Notes under the pieces: model-generated | Databases searched by the model: none | Told to the model about the DNA's origin: nothing | Seen by the model: the letters and a program-made list of their open reading frames with translations, nothing else | Source: JADLGL01 sp963823045 | Lineage (GTDB): Bacteria; Pseudomonadota; Alphaproteobacteria; Rhizobiales; Kaistiaceae | DNA: 64,000 bases | NCBI GenBank assembly: GCA_963823045.1 | Contig: CAWGKA010000007.1 | Location: 1 to 64,000 of the forward strand | Direction: 5' to 3' | Shown here: piece by piece, positions 36,265 to 44,643 of the stretch | Layout: the number at the start of each line of letters is the position of its first letter | Numbering within the stretch: position 1 is the stretch's first letter | Made by a program: the position numbers and the translations under genes

Positions 36265-36794
36265 GCCAATGCTGCCGGCTTTGCGCCGAGCGCCTTCTCG
36301 TAGAATCGCGACCAGACACTGTCCGGATAGTCGAGGAATGCGCCGCGCTGGGTGAAGCCGTTCCGCTCATAGAGCCGGCAGGCTGCCTCGAAGCCGGCCG
36401 TGCCGCCAGTTTCCAGCATCAGCATGGTAACGCCCTCACGGCGCGCGTGGTCCTCGATCGCGGCCAGGATGGCCGAGCCAACATGCTGGCCGCGGAGCTC
36501 CGGCCGCGTGAACATGCGTTTGATCTCGCCGAATTCAGGCGTGTGGATACGCAGCGCGCCGCAGGCGATCGCCTCCCCCGCTGCGTTGCGGGCGATGAAG
36601 ACTGTCGTCTCCGGCCCAACCATCTCTTCGACAGTGAGCGTGAACTGGAACTCCAGCGGCGACAGCGGCAGGAGGTATTCGTTGAGCGCGTCGATGAGGG
36701 CACGCACCTCGTCCTGCAGCGGGCTCTCGACCGCGACAGTGAAAGGCGGAATGTGTACAGGGGCCGTCGATGCGACCTCGGTCAAAGCCGTCAC
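36261..36794 (-). CDS. GNAT family N-acetyltransferase
   Basis: A 177-aa GNAT enzyme. The acetyl-CoA site is visible as RMFTRPELRGQHVGSAILAAIEDHA near residue 108 (in parts), followed by LMLETGGTAGFEAACRLYERNGF. A GTG start at 36794 overlaps the gatC stop (GTGA); the longer open frame upstream is the opposite-phase shadow of gatC. Its stop overlaps the gatA start by 4 bp. It is thus embedded in the gat operon, though GatCAB does not require it. Substrate unknown. Confidence 0.88.
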   Translation of the reverse strand: MTALTEVASTAPVHIPPFTVAVESPLQDEVRALIDALNEYLLPLSPLEFQFTLTVEEMVGPETTVFIARNAAGEAIACGALRIHTPEFGEIKRMFTRPELRGQHVGSAILAAIEDHARREGVTMLMLETGGTAGFEAACRLYERNGFTQRGAFLDYPDSVWSRFYEKALGAKPAALA

Positions 36795-37078
36795 TCCACC
36801 ACCTTCGGGACGATGAAGAAATCGTCCTCGCTCTCGGGCGCATTGCCGACGATGTCCTCGGGCCGGAAGCCCTCGGTGACGATATCCTCGCGCTGCTTCA
36901 TCGGCATCGGCTGCACCGAGGTCATCGGCTCGACGCCGGCGACATCGACCTCGTTCAGTTGCTCGACGAAACCAAGGATTTCGTTGAAAGGCCCACGCAT
37001 CGCCTCGGCTTCGGCGTCCGAGACGGCGATTTGGGCGAGATGCGCGACGCGCTTGACGGTGGCGGTGTCGACGGACAA
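36791..37078 (-). CDS. gatC: Aspartyl/glutamyl-tRNA amidotransferase subunit C
   Basis: Small 95-aa subunit that stabilises GatA. Recognisable features are VKRVAHLAQIAVSDAEAEAM near residue 8, FNEILGFVEQLNEVDVAGVEPMTSV near 31 and the ending IVGNAPESEDDFFIVPKVVE. It opens the gatC-GNAT-gatA-CM-small protein-gatB operon and overlaps the GNAT gene. Confidence 0.95.
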   Translation of the reverse strand: MSVDTATVKRVAHLAQIAVSDAEAEAMRGPFNEILGFVEQLNEVDVAGVEPMTSVQPMPMKQREDIVTEGFRPEDIVGNAPESEDDFFIVPKVVE

Positions 37079-37242
37079 CGGCTGACCTTCTTGAAAAGCC
37101 GGGGGTTGAGCCGGCTATAGCATCGCCGCCGCGGAGCCGGCAACCGAGCGATTGGCGGAGGTTTCTGCCTGGGTTACTGTCGCCCCAGCCAACACGGCCC
37201 GGCAGATGCGTTACGTCCCAATTTCCCAGCCCATGGTGACCG

Positions 37243-37707
37243 ATGGCCGGTGAGATCGAAGCTCGCCTCGTAGAGCTCGGCATCGAGCTGCCGACGCCGA
37301 GCGCGCCCGCGGCGAATTACGTGCCGGCGGTCATCAGCGGCGGCTTTGTCTTCGTGTCGGGGCAGATGCCTCTGAACGTCTTGGGCCTCGCCTATGCCGG
37401 CAAGATCGGCCGCGAATTCGACCTTGCCGCCGGCAAGGAAGCGGCGCGCCTGTCGGCCATCAACATCGTCGCCCAGGCCAAAGCCGTGCTTGGCGATCTG
37501 GACCGGGTCCGCCGCGTCGCCCGCGTCACCGGCTTCATCAACGCCACGGAAGATTTCGCCGAGCCGCATCTCGTGCTGAACGGCGCGTCGGACTTCTTCG
37601 TCGAGGTTTTCGGCGAGCGCGGCCGTCATTCGCGCACCGTGCTTGTCGCCGCAAATCTGCCGATGAATGCGGCGACGGTGATCGACGCGATCATCGAGAT
37701 CGACTGA
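37243..37707 (+). CDS. RidA/YjgF family protein
   Basis: Trimeric RidA-like enamine/imine deaminase, 154 aa. The family pattern is present: GGFVFVSGQMPLN near residue 30, GDLDRVRRVARVTGFINATEDF near 84 and HSRTVLVAANLPMNAATVIDAIIEI at the end. The length and the SGQMP variant put it in the longer subgroup that often precedes DUF482 acetyltransferase genes, as it does here with a 4-bp gap. Confidence 0.92.
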   Translation: MAGEIEARLVELGIELPTPSAPAANYVPAVISGGFVFVSGQMPLNVLGLAYAGKIGREFDLAAGKEAARLSAINIVAQAKAVLGDLDRVRRVARVTGFINATEDFAEPHLVLNGASDFFVEVFGERGRHSRTVLVAANLPMNAATVIDAIIEID

Positions 37708-37711
37708 GGGC

Positions 37712-38932
37712 ATGGCCGGGAGCAAGACCAAGGAACGAGCCGCCACCGTCCGCGTCGCGGCATCGATCGCCGAAATCGGCCGGGCCGCGTGGGACGCCGT
37801 GGCCAATCCCGGCTGGCCGAGCGACAAGCCGCTGCAGAGCGGCTGCGACGGCGCCGGCCCTGCCTACAATCCGTTCCTCAGCTACGATTTCATCGACTGC
37901 CTGGAGCAATCGGGTTCCGCGGCGCGAAAGACCGGCTGGGCGCCGCATCATCTCGCCTTGTCCGACGGCGCCGGCGGGCTGATCGGCGCCATGCCGCTCT
38001 ATCTGAAAAGCCATTCGATGGGCGAATATGTCTTCGATCATGGCTGGGCTGAGGCCTATCAGCGCGCGGGCGGGCACTACTACCCGAAGCTCCAGGGCTC
38101 GATCCCGTTCACGCCGGCGACCGGGCGGAGGCTCCTCACCGCCGAAGGCCCCGACGCCGACGGCATTCGCCGCGCGCTGGCGACGGCCGCCGCGGAGCTT
38201 GCTGCCGGCGAGCGGCTGTCATCCGTGCACATCACCTTCATGCCGCCGCATGAATGGGAGCTTTGCGCCGAACTCGGCTACCTGAAGCGCAACGACCAGC
38301 AGTTCCATTTCGAAAATGCCGGCTATCGCGACTTCGACGATTTCCTCAAGAGCCTCGTCTCGCGGAAGCGGAAGGCGCTGAGACGCGAGCGGCGCGACGC
38401 CCTGGCGGATGGGCTGACGATCGAATGCCTCACCGGCGGCGAGATCACCGAGGCGGCGTGGGACGCGTTCTTCGCCTTCTACATGGACACCGGCGGGCGG
38501 AAATGGGGACGGCCCTATCTCAACCGCCGCTTCTTCTCGATGCTGGGCGAGCGCATGGCCGACCGCGTCTTGCTCGTCCTCGCCAGGAACGGCGACCGTT
38601 ACATCGCCGGAGCACTCAACCTCATCGGCTCGGATGCGCTCTATGGCCGTTATTGGGGCGCCATCGAGCATCACCCCTTCCTGCATTTCGAGGTTTGCTA
38701 CTACCAAGCGATCGACTGGGCGATCGCGCATGGCCTGAAGCGCGTCGAAGCGGGGGCGCAGGGGGAGCACAAGCTGGCGCGCGGCTATGCGCCGACGCCG
38801 ACCTATTCGGCGCACTGGATCACCGATCCGGGCCTCCGCGATGCGGTGGCGCACTATCTCGACCAGGAGCGGGCCTTCTCGGCGCGCGAGTTGGAGGAGC
38901 TTTCCCGGCACGTGCCGTTCCGGCACGGCTAG
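37712..38932 (+). CDS. GNAT-fold protein of the DUF482 family
   Basis: A 406-aa peptidoglycan-aminotransferase-like GNAT. Typical stretches are PAYNPFLSYDFIDCLEQSGSA near residue 50, GEYVFDHGWAEAYQRAG near 105, SRKRKALRRERRDA near 221 and HFEVCYYQAIDWAIAHGLKRVEAGAQGEHKLARGY near 330 (in parts). It is cytosolic, and its function is unknown. It follows ridA by 4 bp and its stop overlaps the convergent ABC permease gene by 4 bp. Confidence 0.9.
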   Translation: MAGSKTKERAATVRVAASIAEIGRAAWDAVANPGWPSDKPLQSGCDGAGPAYNPFLSYDFIDCLEQSGSAARKTGWAPHHLALSDGAGGLIGAMPLYLKSHSMGEYVFDHGWAEAYQRAGGHYYPKLQGSIPFTPATGRRLLTAEGPDADGIRRALATAAAELAAGERLSSVHITFMPPHEWELCAELGYLKRNDQQFHFENAGYRDFDDFLKSLVSRKRKALRRERRDALADGLTIECLTGGEITEAAWDAFFAFYMDTGGRKWGRPYLNRRFFSMLGERMADRVLLVLARNGDRYIAGALNLIGSDALYGRYWGAIEHHPFLHFEVCYYQAIDWAIAHGLKRVEAGAQGEHKLARGYAPTPTYSAHWITDPGLRDAVAHYLDQERAFSARELEELSRHVPFRHG

Positions 38933-40515
38933 ATCGCCTCGGTGATCCGTTCGGTGATCGTCGTCTCGGACCGTCGCGCGAGAGCAACGACGAGCACGGC
39001 GACGGCGAGCGGGATCAGAGCGTAAAGGTAGATCCCTCCGACCAGCATACCGGCAAAGGCGGCAAGGCTCATCGAGCTGATCAGTTCCAGCATGTTGGCG
39101 CCGAAGGTCGAGGCCCAGGCGCGGCGAAACTCCGAGCGCTTGGTCGGTTTCTGGAGCCAGAGATTGATCATCGCCGCCGACCAGGCGGCCGCCACTGCGG
39201 TCGGTACGGCAACTACGGCCGCCAATGGCTCGAAAACGGCAAAGACCAACAGGACCGGCGTCAGCAGGACAGCAGGAATGATCAGTGCCACGCTCAGCTT
39301 GGCGCGCCAGAAATTGCGGATCGATACCGGGGCAGAGGCAAGGAGCTGCGGCGCGTCCTCGGCGGAGATGACGATCCAGGCGATGCTGCCTGACAGCTGG
39401 CCGGCGAGCAGCGCCGCGGCGCCGGCAACGATCGGACCGATCAGCGAGAACGATCCGGCATCGGACGAGCGGCCCTGATCGGTAACGATCACGATCGCGA
39501 GCGGGATGATGTAGATCATGCGCAGCAGCACCTGCGAGATCAGCCCGGGATCGCGGATCATCAAGCGCCATTCCTTGCCCATGATGGCGCGGCGGAGACC
39601 GGCACCAAAGCGCGCCTCCTCCCGCCCCTTGTGATGGCGCACGGTGTCGGCCCCGGAGGCGGCGGCCGCGTCCCGCGCGAAGCGCCGACCGACCCATGCC
39701 GCGATGGTCGCGAAGCCGCCGAGAGCGACGGCGAGGAATACGGCGAGTTGCACCGGCGCACCAAGGAAAGCCTGCGCCGGCCATAGTGCGAATGTCGGGA
39801 AGCCCTCGCCGCTGACGATGCTGGCGATCCACCCCGTCTCGATCGAGACGTCGTCCTGACCGACGCCCATGATGTTGGGGATCTGAGCGACGATGACGAA
39901 GGCGGCGCCGACGAGGGCGGCAAGGACCTGCGCAACGGTGCGGGTGCGGCGCGGCCCGATGGCGGAGAAGAGGCCGATAGCGATGGCGAGACCGATGGCG
40001 GTCGACAGCAGCGCCATGCTGGCCACGATGACATAGACAGCGAGAATCTGCGGGTGGCCGAAGATGGCGATCGGCACGACGAAGGGCGTTACGACGGCGC
40101 CGAACAAGAGGGCCGGGTTGAGCGCCATCGCGACCGCGCGCATGACGAGGATGCGTGTCGGCGGGATCGGTGACGACAACAGGAGGTCGAGGTCGCCGCG
40201 GTCATAGAAGGCGTCGACTGCCGCTACCAGCGTTTGCGACAACATCAGCGTGAAGACGAGGAGCAGCGCCGCGTCGATGATGAAGGCGACCAGTGGCGTG
40301 GCGACGAGGTCGGTATCGCGCAGGCCGTTAGCGACCGGAATGCCGGCGGCGAGACTGCCGATGAGCAGCACGGCGACGATGATGATCGGCACCGGCACGG
40401 CAACCCGCCGGCGTCGACGCTTGGTTGCCCCCAATGGCCTGCGCTGAAACCATGTGCGCCAGGTGACGCGCAGGTCGTGCGCGATGAACCAGAGAGTCGA
40501 GCCGCGCCGAAACAT
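38929..40515 (-). CDS. ABC transporter permease
   Basis: 528-aa polytopic membrane protein with about ten to twelve hydrophobic segments, the first near residues 41-62 (VPVPIIIVAVLLIGSLAAGI). The DRGDLDLLLSSPIPPTRIL segment near 110 is typical of large ABC-2-type exporter permeases. It ends with a short basic/acidic tail. The start coincides with the last base of the ATPase gene, so the two form one exporter. Cargo cannot be inferred. Confidence 0.85.
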   Translation of the reverse strand: MFRRGSTLWFIAHDLRVTWRTWFQRRPLGATKRRRRRVAVPVPIIIVAVLLIGSLAAGIPVANGLRDTDLVATPLVAFIIDAALLLVFTLMLSQTLVAAVDAFYDRGDLDLLLSSPIPPTRILVMRAVAMALNPALLFGAVVTPFVVPIAIFGHPQILAVYVIVASMALLSTAIGLAIAIGLFSAIGPRRTRTVAQVLAALVGAAFVIVAQIPNIMGVGQDDVSIETGWIASIVSGEGFPTFALWPAQAFLGAPVQLAVFLAVALGGFATIAAWVGRRFARDAAAASGADTVRHHKGREEARFGAGLRRAIMGKEWRLMIRDPGLISQVLLRMIYIIPLAIVIVTDQGRSSDAGSFSLIGPIVAGAAALLAGQLSGSIAWIVISAEDAPQLLASAPVSIRNFWRAKLSVALIIPAVLLTPVLLVFAVFEPLAAVVAVPTAVAAAWSAAMINLWLQKPTKRSEFRRAWASTFGANMLELISSMSLAAFAGMLVGGIYLYALIPLAVAVLVVALARRSETTITERITEAI

Positions 40516-41300
40516 CAGGCTGTGGCGAGTGTGGGTTCGGACACGAGCTGCAGGAAAACGTCCTCCAGGCTCGAACTGCCATCGTCACCGGCACGCGAGC
40601 GCAGTTCGTCGAGGGTGCCTTCCGCGAGGAGCTTGCCGTTGGCGATGATGCCTATGCGGTCGGCCAATCGCTCGGCGACCTCGAGAATGTGCGTCGTGAG
40701 GATGATCGCGTAGCCTTGTCGCGCCCGCTCCTGCAGCATGTCCTTCACGTGGCGTGCGATCGATGCATCGAGGCCGGTCAACGGCTCGTCGAGCAGCATC
40801 AGCATCGGATCGTGAATCAGCGCCCCGGCAAGCACGGCCTTCTGTTTCATGCCGCGCGAGAAGGTCTCGCAGCGGTCGCCGCGATTGTCCCAAAGCTCAA
40901 GGCCTTTCAAAAGGTCCTCGGCGCGCTTTGCGGCAACATCCGCCGGCACCGACCAAAGGGCGGCGACGAACTCGAGATACTCGATCGGGGTCAGCTTGTC
41001 GTAGAGGAGCGGTTCGTCCGGTAGCCAGGCGACGAGTTGCTTGGCGCGCAGCGGCTCCTTCAGGGCATCGATACCGAAGATGCCGATGTCGCCACCGGTC
41101 GGCTCCAGCAGGCCGGCGACCATGCGCATGGTCGTCGTCTTGCCTGCCCCGTTCGGCCCTAGCAGCGCGTAAAGTTCGCCAGGGCGAATGGTGAGGTCGA
41201 GGCCGTCCACGGCCGCCTTGGCGCCGAAATGCTTGGAAAGGCCCCTCACCTCAAGCGGTGTCGTCCGCAAAGACGGCCGGTTATCGGCGATGCCGTCCAT
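40515..41300 (-). CDS. ABC transporter ATP-binding protein
   Basis: 261-aa ATPase of the ABC-2/CcmA-like type. Walker A LLGPNGAGKTTTMRMVAG is near residue 46, signature TFSRGMKQKAVLAGALI near 143 and Walker B MLMLLDEPLTGLD near 165. The degenerate FSRGMKQK signature is common in this subfamily. It partners the abutting permease gene. The operon is preceded by a GC-rich inverted repeat that ends the clpA transcript. Confidence 0.92.
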   Translation of the reverse strand: MDGIADNRPSLRTTPLEVRGLSKHFGAKAAVDGLDLTIRPGELYALLGPNGAGKTTTMRMVAGLLEPTGGDIGIFGIDALKEPLRAKQLVAWLPDEPLLYDKLTPIEYLEFVAALWSVPADVAAKRAEDLLKGLELWDNRGDRCETFSRGMKQKAVLAGALIHDPMLMLLDEPLTGLDASIARHVKDMLQERARQGYAIILTTHILEVAERLADRIGIIANGKLLAEGTLDELRSRAGDDGSSSLEDVFLQLVSEPTLATA

Positions 41301-41335
41301 GTTCGCCTCCGATCGTTGCGTCGTGCAAATGGAAA

Positions 41336-41359
41336 CAACACGCCCGGACGGGCGTGTTG
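41336..41359 (-). terminator. Probable terminator downstream of clpA
   Basis: Perfect 10-bp stem CAACACGCCC (41336-41345) and GGGCGTGTTG (41350-41359), loop GGAC, in the short gap between clpA and the ABC ATPase. On the minus strand it is followed only by TTTCC, so efficiency is doubtful. Confidence 0.55.
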
Positions 41360-41364
41360 CGTGA

Positions 41365-43800
41365 CTAGGCGGTCTTCAGCGGCACCTTGGGGACGAGGCC
41401 CGTGCGGCGTCCGTTGCCGGGGTCTTTATCCGTCGGCTTCGTTGCCTTTTTCGTAACGCGCCGACGTGGTCGTGCCCGCTTTTTGCGCGGCATCGGCTCC
41501 GGCTTCGGCCGAACCGGGGTTTCGTCGAGGATCTCGAGCTTCAGCTTCTTGTCCTTGCCGGTACCGGTGACCGTGACCTTCACGGTGCCGCCGGATTTCA
41601 ACTTGCCGAACAGAACCTCTTCGGCGAGCGGCTGCTTGATATACTCCTGGATGACGCGGGCGAGCGGCCGCGCGCCCATGCGGCTGTCATAGCCCTTCTC
41701 CGAGAGCCACTCGACGGCCTCGTCGGAAAGGTCGAACAAGACATTGCGATCGGACAGTTGCGCCTCCAGCTGGAGGACGAACTTCCGAACGACCTGATGG
41801 ACAACCTCCGGCGGCAGATCGCCGAACGGCACGATCGCATCGAGACGGTTGCGGAACTCCGGCGCGAACAGCCGCTCGATCGCTTCCATGTCGTCGCCCG
41901 TGCGCTTCGAATGGGTGAAGCCCATGGCCGACTTGGCCATGTCGGCGGCGCCGGCATTCGTCGTCATGATCAGGATGACGTTGCGGAAGTCGACCTGCTT
42001 GCCGTTGTGATCGGTGAGCTTGCCGTGATCCATCACCTGCAACAGGATGTTGAAGAGGTCCGGATGGGCCTTCTCGATTTCATCCAGCAGAAGGACGCAA
42101 TAGGGATGCTGGTCGACGCCGTCGGTCAGCAAGCCGCCCTGATCGAACCCGACATAGCCGGGCGGCGCGCCGATCAGCCGCGAGACGGTGTGGCGCTCCA
42201 TATATTCCGACATGTCGAAGCGCAGGAGCTCGACGCCGAGCGACGCGGCGAGTTGGCGGGCAACCTCGGTCTTGCCGACGCCGGTCGGGCCGGAGAACAG
42301 ATAGTTGCCGATGGGCTTTTCCGGCTCGCGAAGGCCGGCGCGGGCGAGCTTGATCGCCGATGACAGGCGCTCGATCGCGGCGTCCTGGCCGTAGACCATG
42401 CGCTTCAGGGTCTCTTCCAGGCCCTTCAGAACTTCCGCGTCGTTCTTCGACACGCTCTTCGGCGGAATCCGCGCCATGGTGGCGATCGTCGTCTCGATTT
42501 CCTTGACGCCGATCGTCTTGCGGCGACGGGACTCCGGCAGCAGCATCTGGGAGGCGCCGCTTTCGTCAATGACGTCGATCGCCTTATCCGGCAGCTTGCG
42601 GTCATTGATGTAGCGCGCCGACAGTTCGACCGCCGTCTTGATCGCATCATTGGTGAAGCGGACCTTGTGGAAGTCCTCGAAATAGGGCTTCAGGCCGCGC
42701 AGGATCTCGATCGCGTCGGGCACGGACGGCTCGTTCACGTCGATCTTCTGGAAGCGGCGGACGAGCGCCCGGTCCTTCTCGAAGAACTGGCGGTATTCCT
42801 TGTAGGTGGTGGAGCCGATGCAACGGATCGCGCCACCGGCGAGCGCCGGCTTCAGAAGGTTCGAGGCATCCATCGCGCCGCCGGACGTCGCACCCGCACC
42901 GATCACGGTGTGGATCTCGTCGATGAACATGATGGCGCCGGGATAGTCCTCGATCTCCTTCACGACCTGCTTCAGCCGCTCCTCGAAATCGCCGCGATAG
43001 CGCGTACCGGCGAGCAACGTGCCCATGTCGAGCGCGAAGATCGTGGAATCCTTCAGCACGTCTGGGACGTCTTCCTCGACGATACGCTTGGCGAGGCCCT
43101 CGGCGATGGCGGTCTTGCCGACGCCGGGGTCGCCAACGAAGAGCGGATTGTTCTTCTGCCGCCGGCAAAGAACCTGGATCGTGCGCTGCAGTTCGGCGTC
43201 ACGGCCGATCAGCGGGTCGATCTTGCCGGCCTTCGCCTTCTCATTGAGGTTGACGCAATAGCTCTCCAGAGCGTCGGCCTTCTTCTTCGCATCACCGCGG
43301 CCATCGACCGTGGCGGCATCCTCGTCAACGCCACGCACCGGACGCGATTCCGACATGCCGGCACGCTTGGCGATGCCGTGGCTGATGTAGTTGACCGCGT
43401 CGTAGCGGGTCATGTCCTGCTCCTGCAGGAAGTAGGCCGCATGGCTCTCGCGCTCGGCGAAAATAGCAACGAGCACATTGGCGCCGGTGACTTCCTCGCG
43501 GCCCGACGACTGCACATGAATGACAGCGCGCTGGATGACCCGCTGGAACCCGGCCGTCGGCTTGGAGTCCTCGTCGCCCTCGGCGGAGAGATTGTTGAGC
43601 TCGGTGTCGATGTAATCGGTGAGGCTGCGGCGCAAAATGTCGATATCGACATTGCATGCGCGCATGACTGCTGCCGCGTCCTGGTCGTCGGTCAGCGCCA
43701 GGAGCAGATGCTCCAGCGTTGCGTATTCCTGGTGGCGCTCATTGGCCAGCGCCAGGGCCTGATGCAAAGCCTTTTCGAGGCTACGGGAGAAGGATGGCAC
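41365..43800 (-). CDS. clpA: ATP-dependent Clp protease ATP-binding subunit ClpA
   Basis: AAA+ unfoldase that feeds ClpP, 811 aa. It has an N-terminal Clp repeat domain (about 1-145), D1 Walker A GDPGVGKTAIAEGLA near residue 217, D2 Walker A SGPTGVGKTEVARQLA near 497 and RNRLDAIVPF. Compared with E. coli ClpA it has a C-terminal extension of about 50 residues rich in Lys and Arg (KKRARPRRRVTKKATK). It follows clpS by 9 bp. clpP is not in the window. Confidence 0.97.
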   Translation of the reverse strand: MPSFSRSLEKALHQALALANERHQEYATLEHLLLALTDDQDAAAVMRACNVDIDILRRSLTDYIDTELNNLSAEGDEDSKPTAGFQRVIQRAVIHVQSSGREEVTGANVLVAIFAERESHAAYFLQEQDMTRYDAVNYISHGIAKRAGMSESRPVRGVDEDAATVDGRGDAKKKADALESYCVNLNEKAKAGKIDPLIGRDAELQRTIQVLCRRQKNNPLFVGDPGVGKTAIAEGLAKRIVEEDVPDVLKDSTIFALDMGTLLAGTRYRGDFEERLKQVVKEIEDYPGAIMFIDEIHTVIGAGATSGGAMDASNLLKPALAGGAIRCIGSTTYKEYRQFFEKDRALVRRFQKIDVNEPSVPDAIEILRGLKPYFEDFHKVRFTNDAIKTAVELSARYINDRKLPDKAIDVIDESGASQMLLPESRRRKTIGVKEIETTIATMARIPPKSVSKNDAEVLKGLEETLKRMVYGQDAAIERLSSAIKLARAGLREPEKPIGNYLFSGPTGVGKTEVARQLAASLGVELLRFDMSEYMERHTVSRLIGAPPGYVGFDQGGLLTDGVDQHPYCVLLLDEIEKAHPDLFNILLQVMDHGKLTDHNGKQVDFRNVILIMTTNAGAADMAKSAMGFTHSKRTGDDMEAIERLFAPEFRNRLDAIVPFGDLPPEVVHQVVRKFVLQLEAQLSDRNVLFDLSDEAVEWLSEKGYDSRMGARPLARVIQEYIKQPLAEEVLFGKLKSGGTVKVTVTGTGKDKKLKLEILDETPVRPKPEPMPRKKRARPRRRVTKKATKPTDKDPGNGRRTGLVPKVPLKTA

Positions 43801-43809
43801 TGACGTTCC

Positions 43810-44139
43810 TCACTTCTTTTCCATGACGCATTGTAGCGGATGCTGGTTCTTTCGCGCGAAGTCCATGACCTGAGTGACCTTCGTCTCCGCTACCTCGAAA
43901 GTGTACACGCCACACTCGCCGACGCCATGCTGATGAACATGGAGCATGATCCTTGTGGCGTCTTCACGACTCTTCTGGAAGAAGCGCTCAAGAACGTGAA
44001 CGACGAACTCCATCGGCGTGTAGTCGTCGTTGAGCAGGAGCACGCGATAAAGGCTCGGCCTTTTGACCTTCGGCTTGGTCTTGGTGGCAATGCCGACGCT
44101 TAGATCATCGTCGTCAGAGCGGCGCATGGTGCCCTTCAC
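43810..44139 (-). CDS. clpS: ClpA adaptor protein ClpS
   Basis: N-degron adaptor that hands N-end-rule substrates to ClpA, 109 aa. The binding-pocket region is YRVLLLNDDYTPMEFVVHVLERFF near residue 31 (in parts), followed by VHQHGVGECGVYTFEVAETKV. It forms an operon with clpA. Confidence 0.97.
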   Translation of the reverse strand: MKGTMRRSDDDDLSVGIATKTKPKVKRPSLYRVLLLNDDYTPMEFVVHVLERFFQKSREDATRIMLHVHQHGVGECGVYTFEVAETKVTQVMDFARKNQHPLQCVMEKK

Positions 44140-44643
44140 TCAGATTCATTCCACCTAGAACCTGCAAGGAATCGCCCTTCCCTGCAATGCGGGATCACCA
44201 GATTATCGCTCCATTTCCGCCAAGACCAGCCAATCGAGCCGCGCCGCGGTGCGGCCGACGATGCCTGATATGGGCGGCGCGGAACCCCGTTTCCAGGCCG
44301 AAGCGGGACGGGAGCGATCACAATGCGCAGCCGCACACGTCAAGAGTGTCGGCGAAGCCGGCTTCGCGCAAGCCCTTCGATTGACTGGGCCGTCAATTTC
44401 GTGAGTCGGGCAAATTTACATTTTCGTAACGGCGTCACCATACCTTTCCAGCCCGTCAGTTTCGGTTCGGCTGGGCTTCAGGCCGGGACGGGATTGCACC
44501 CAAATCTTGTGATCAACCGCATGCCCCGGCTGCATGTCTCGGCCGTGGTCAGTCGGCGTGTGTGTTCACGATTCAGCCAGGCAGGCCGCGGGGGTCTGTG
44601 CGTCGATCGCCTAAGGGCGAATGTGCGGAGTGCTCGACTGGAA
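44140..44643. other. Intergenic region between clpS and the D,D-carboxypeptidase gene
   Basis: About 500 bp between divergent genes. The carboxypeptidase frame stays open back to 44323, but the upstream codons do not encode a signal peptide and are not counted as coding. A 16-bp perfect palindrome GCGAAGCCGGCTTCGC lies at 44352-44367. No RNA gene or riboswitch was recognised; it presumably carries promoters for both flanking units. Confidence 0.5.

Noticed and set aside
44323..44643. N-terminal extension of the D,D-carboxypeptidase
   Set aside because: The in-frame upstream codons give no signal peptide, whereas the ATG at 44644 gives one directly followed by the mature domain.
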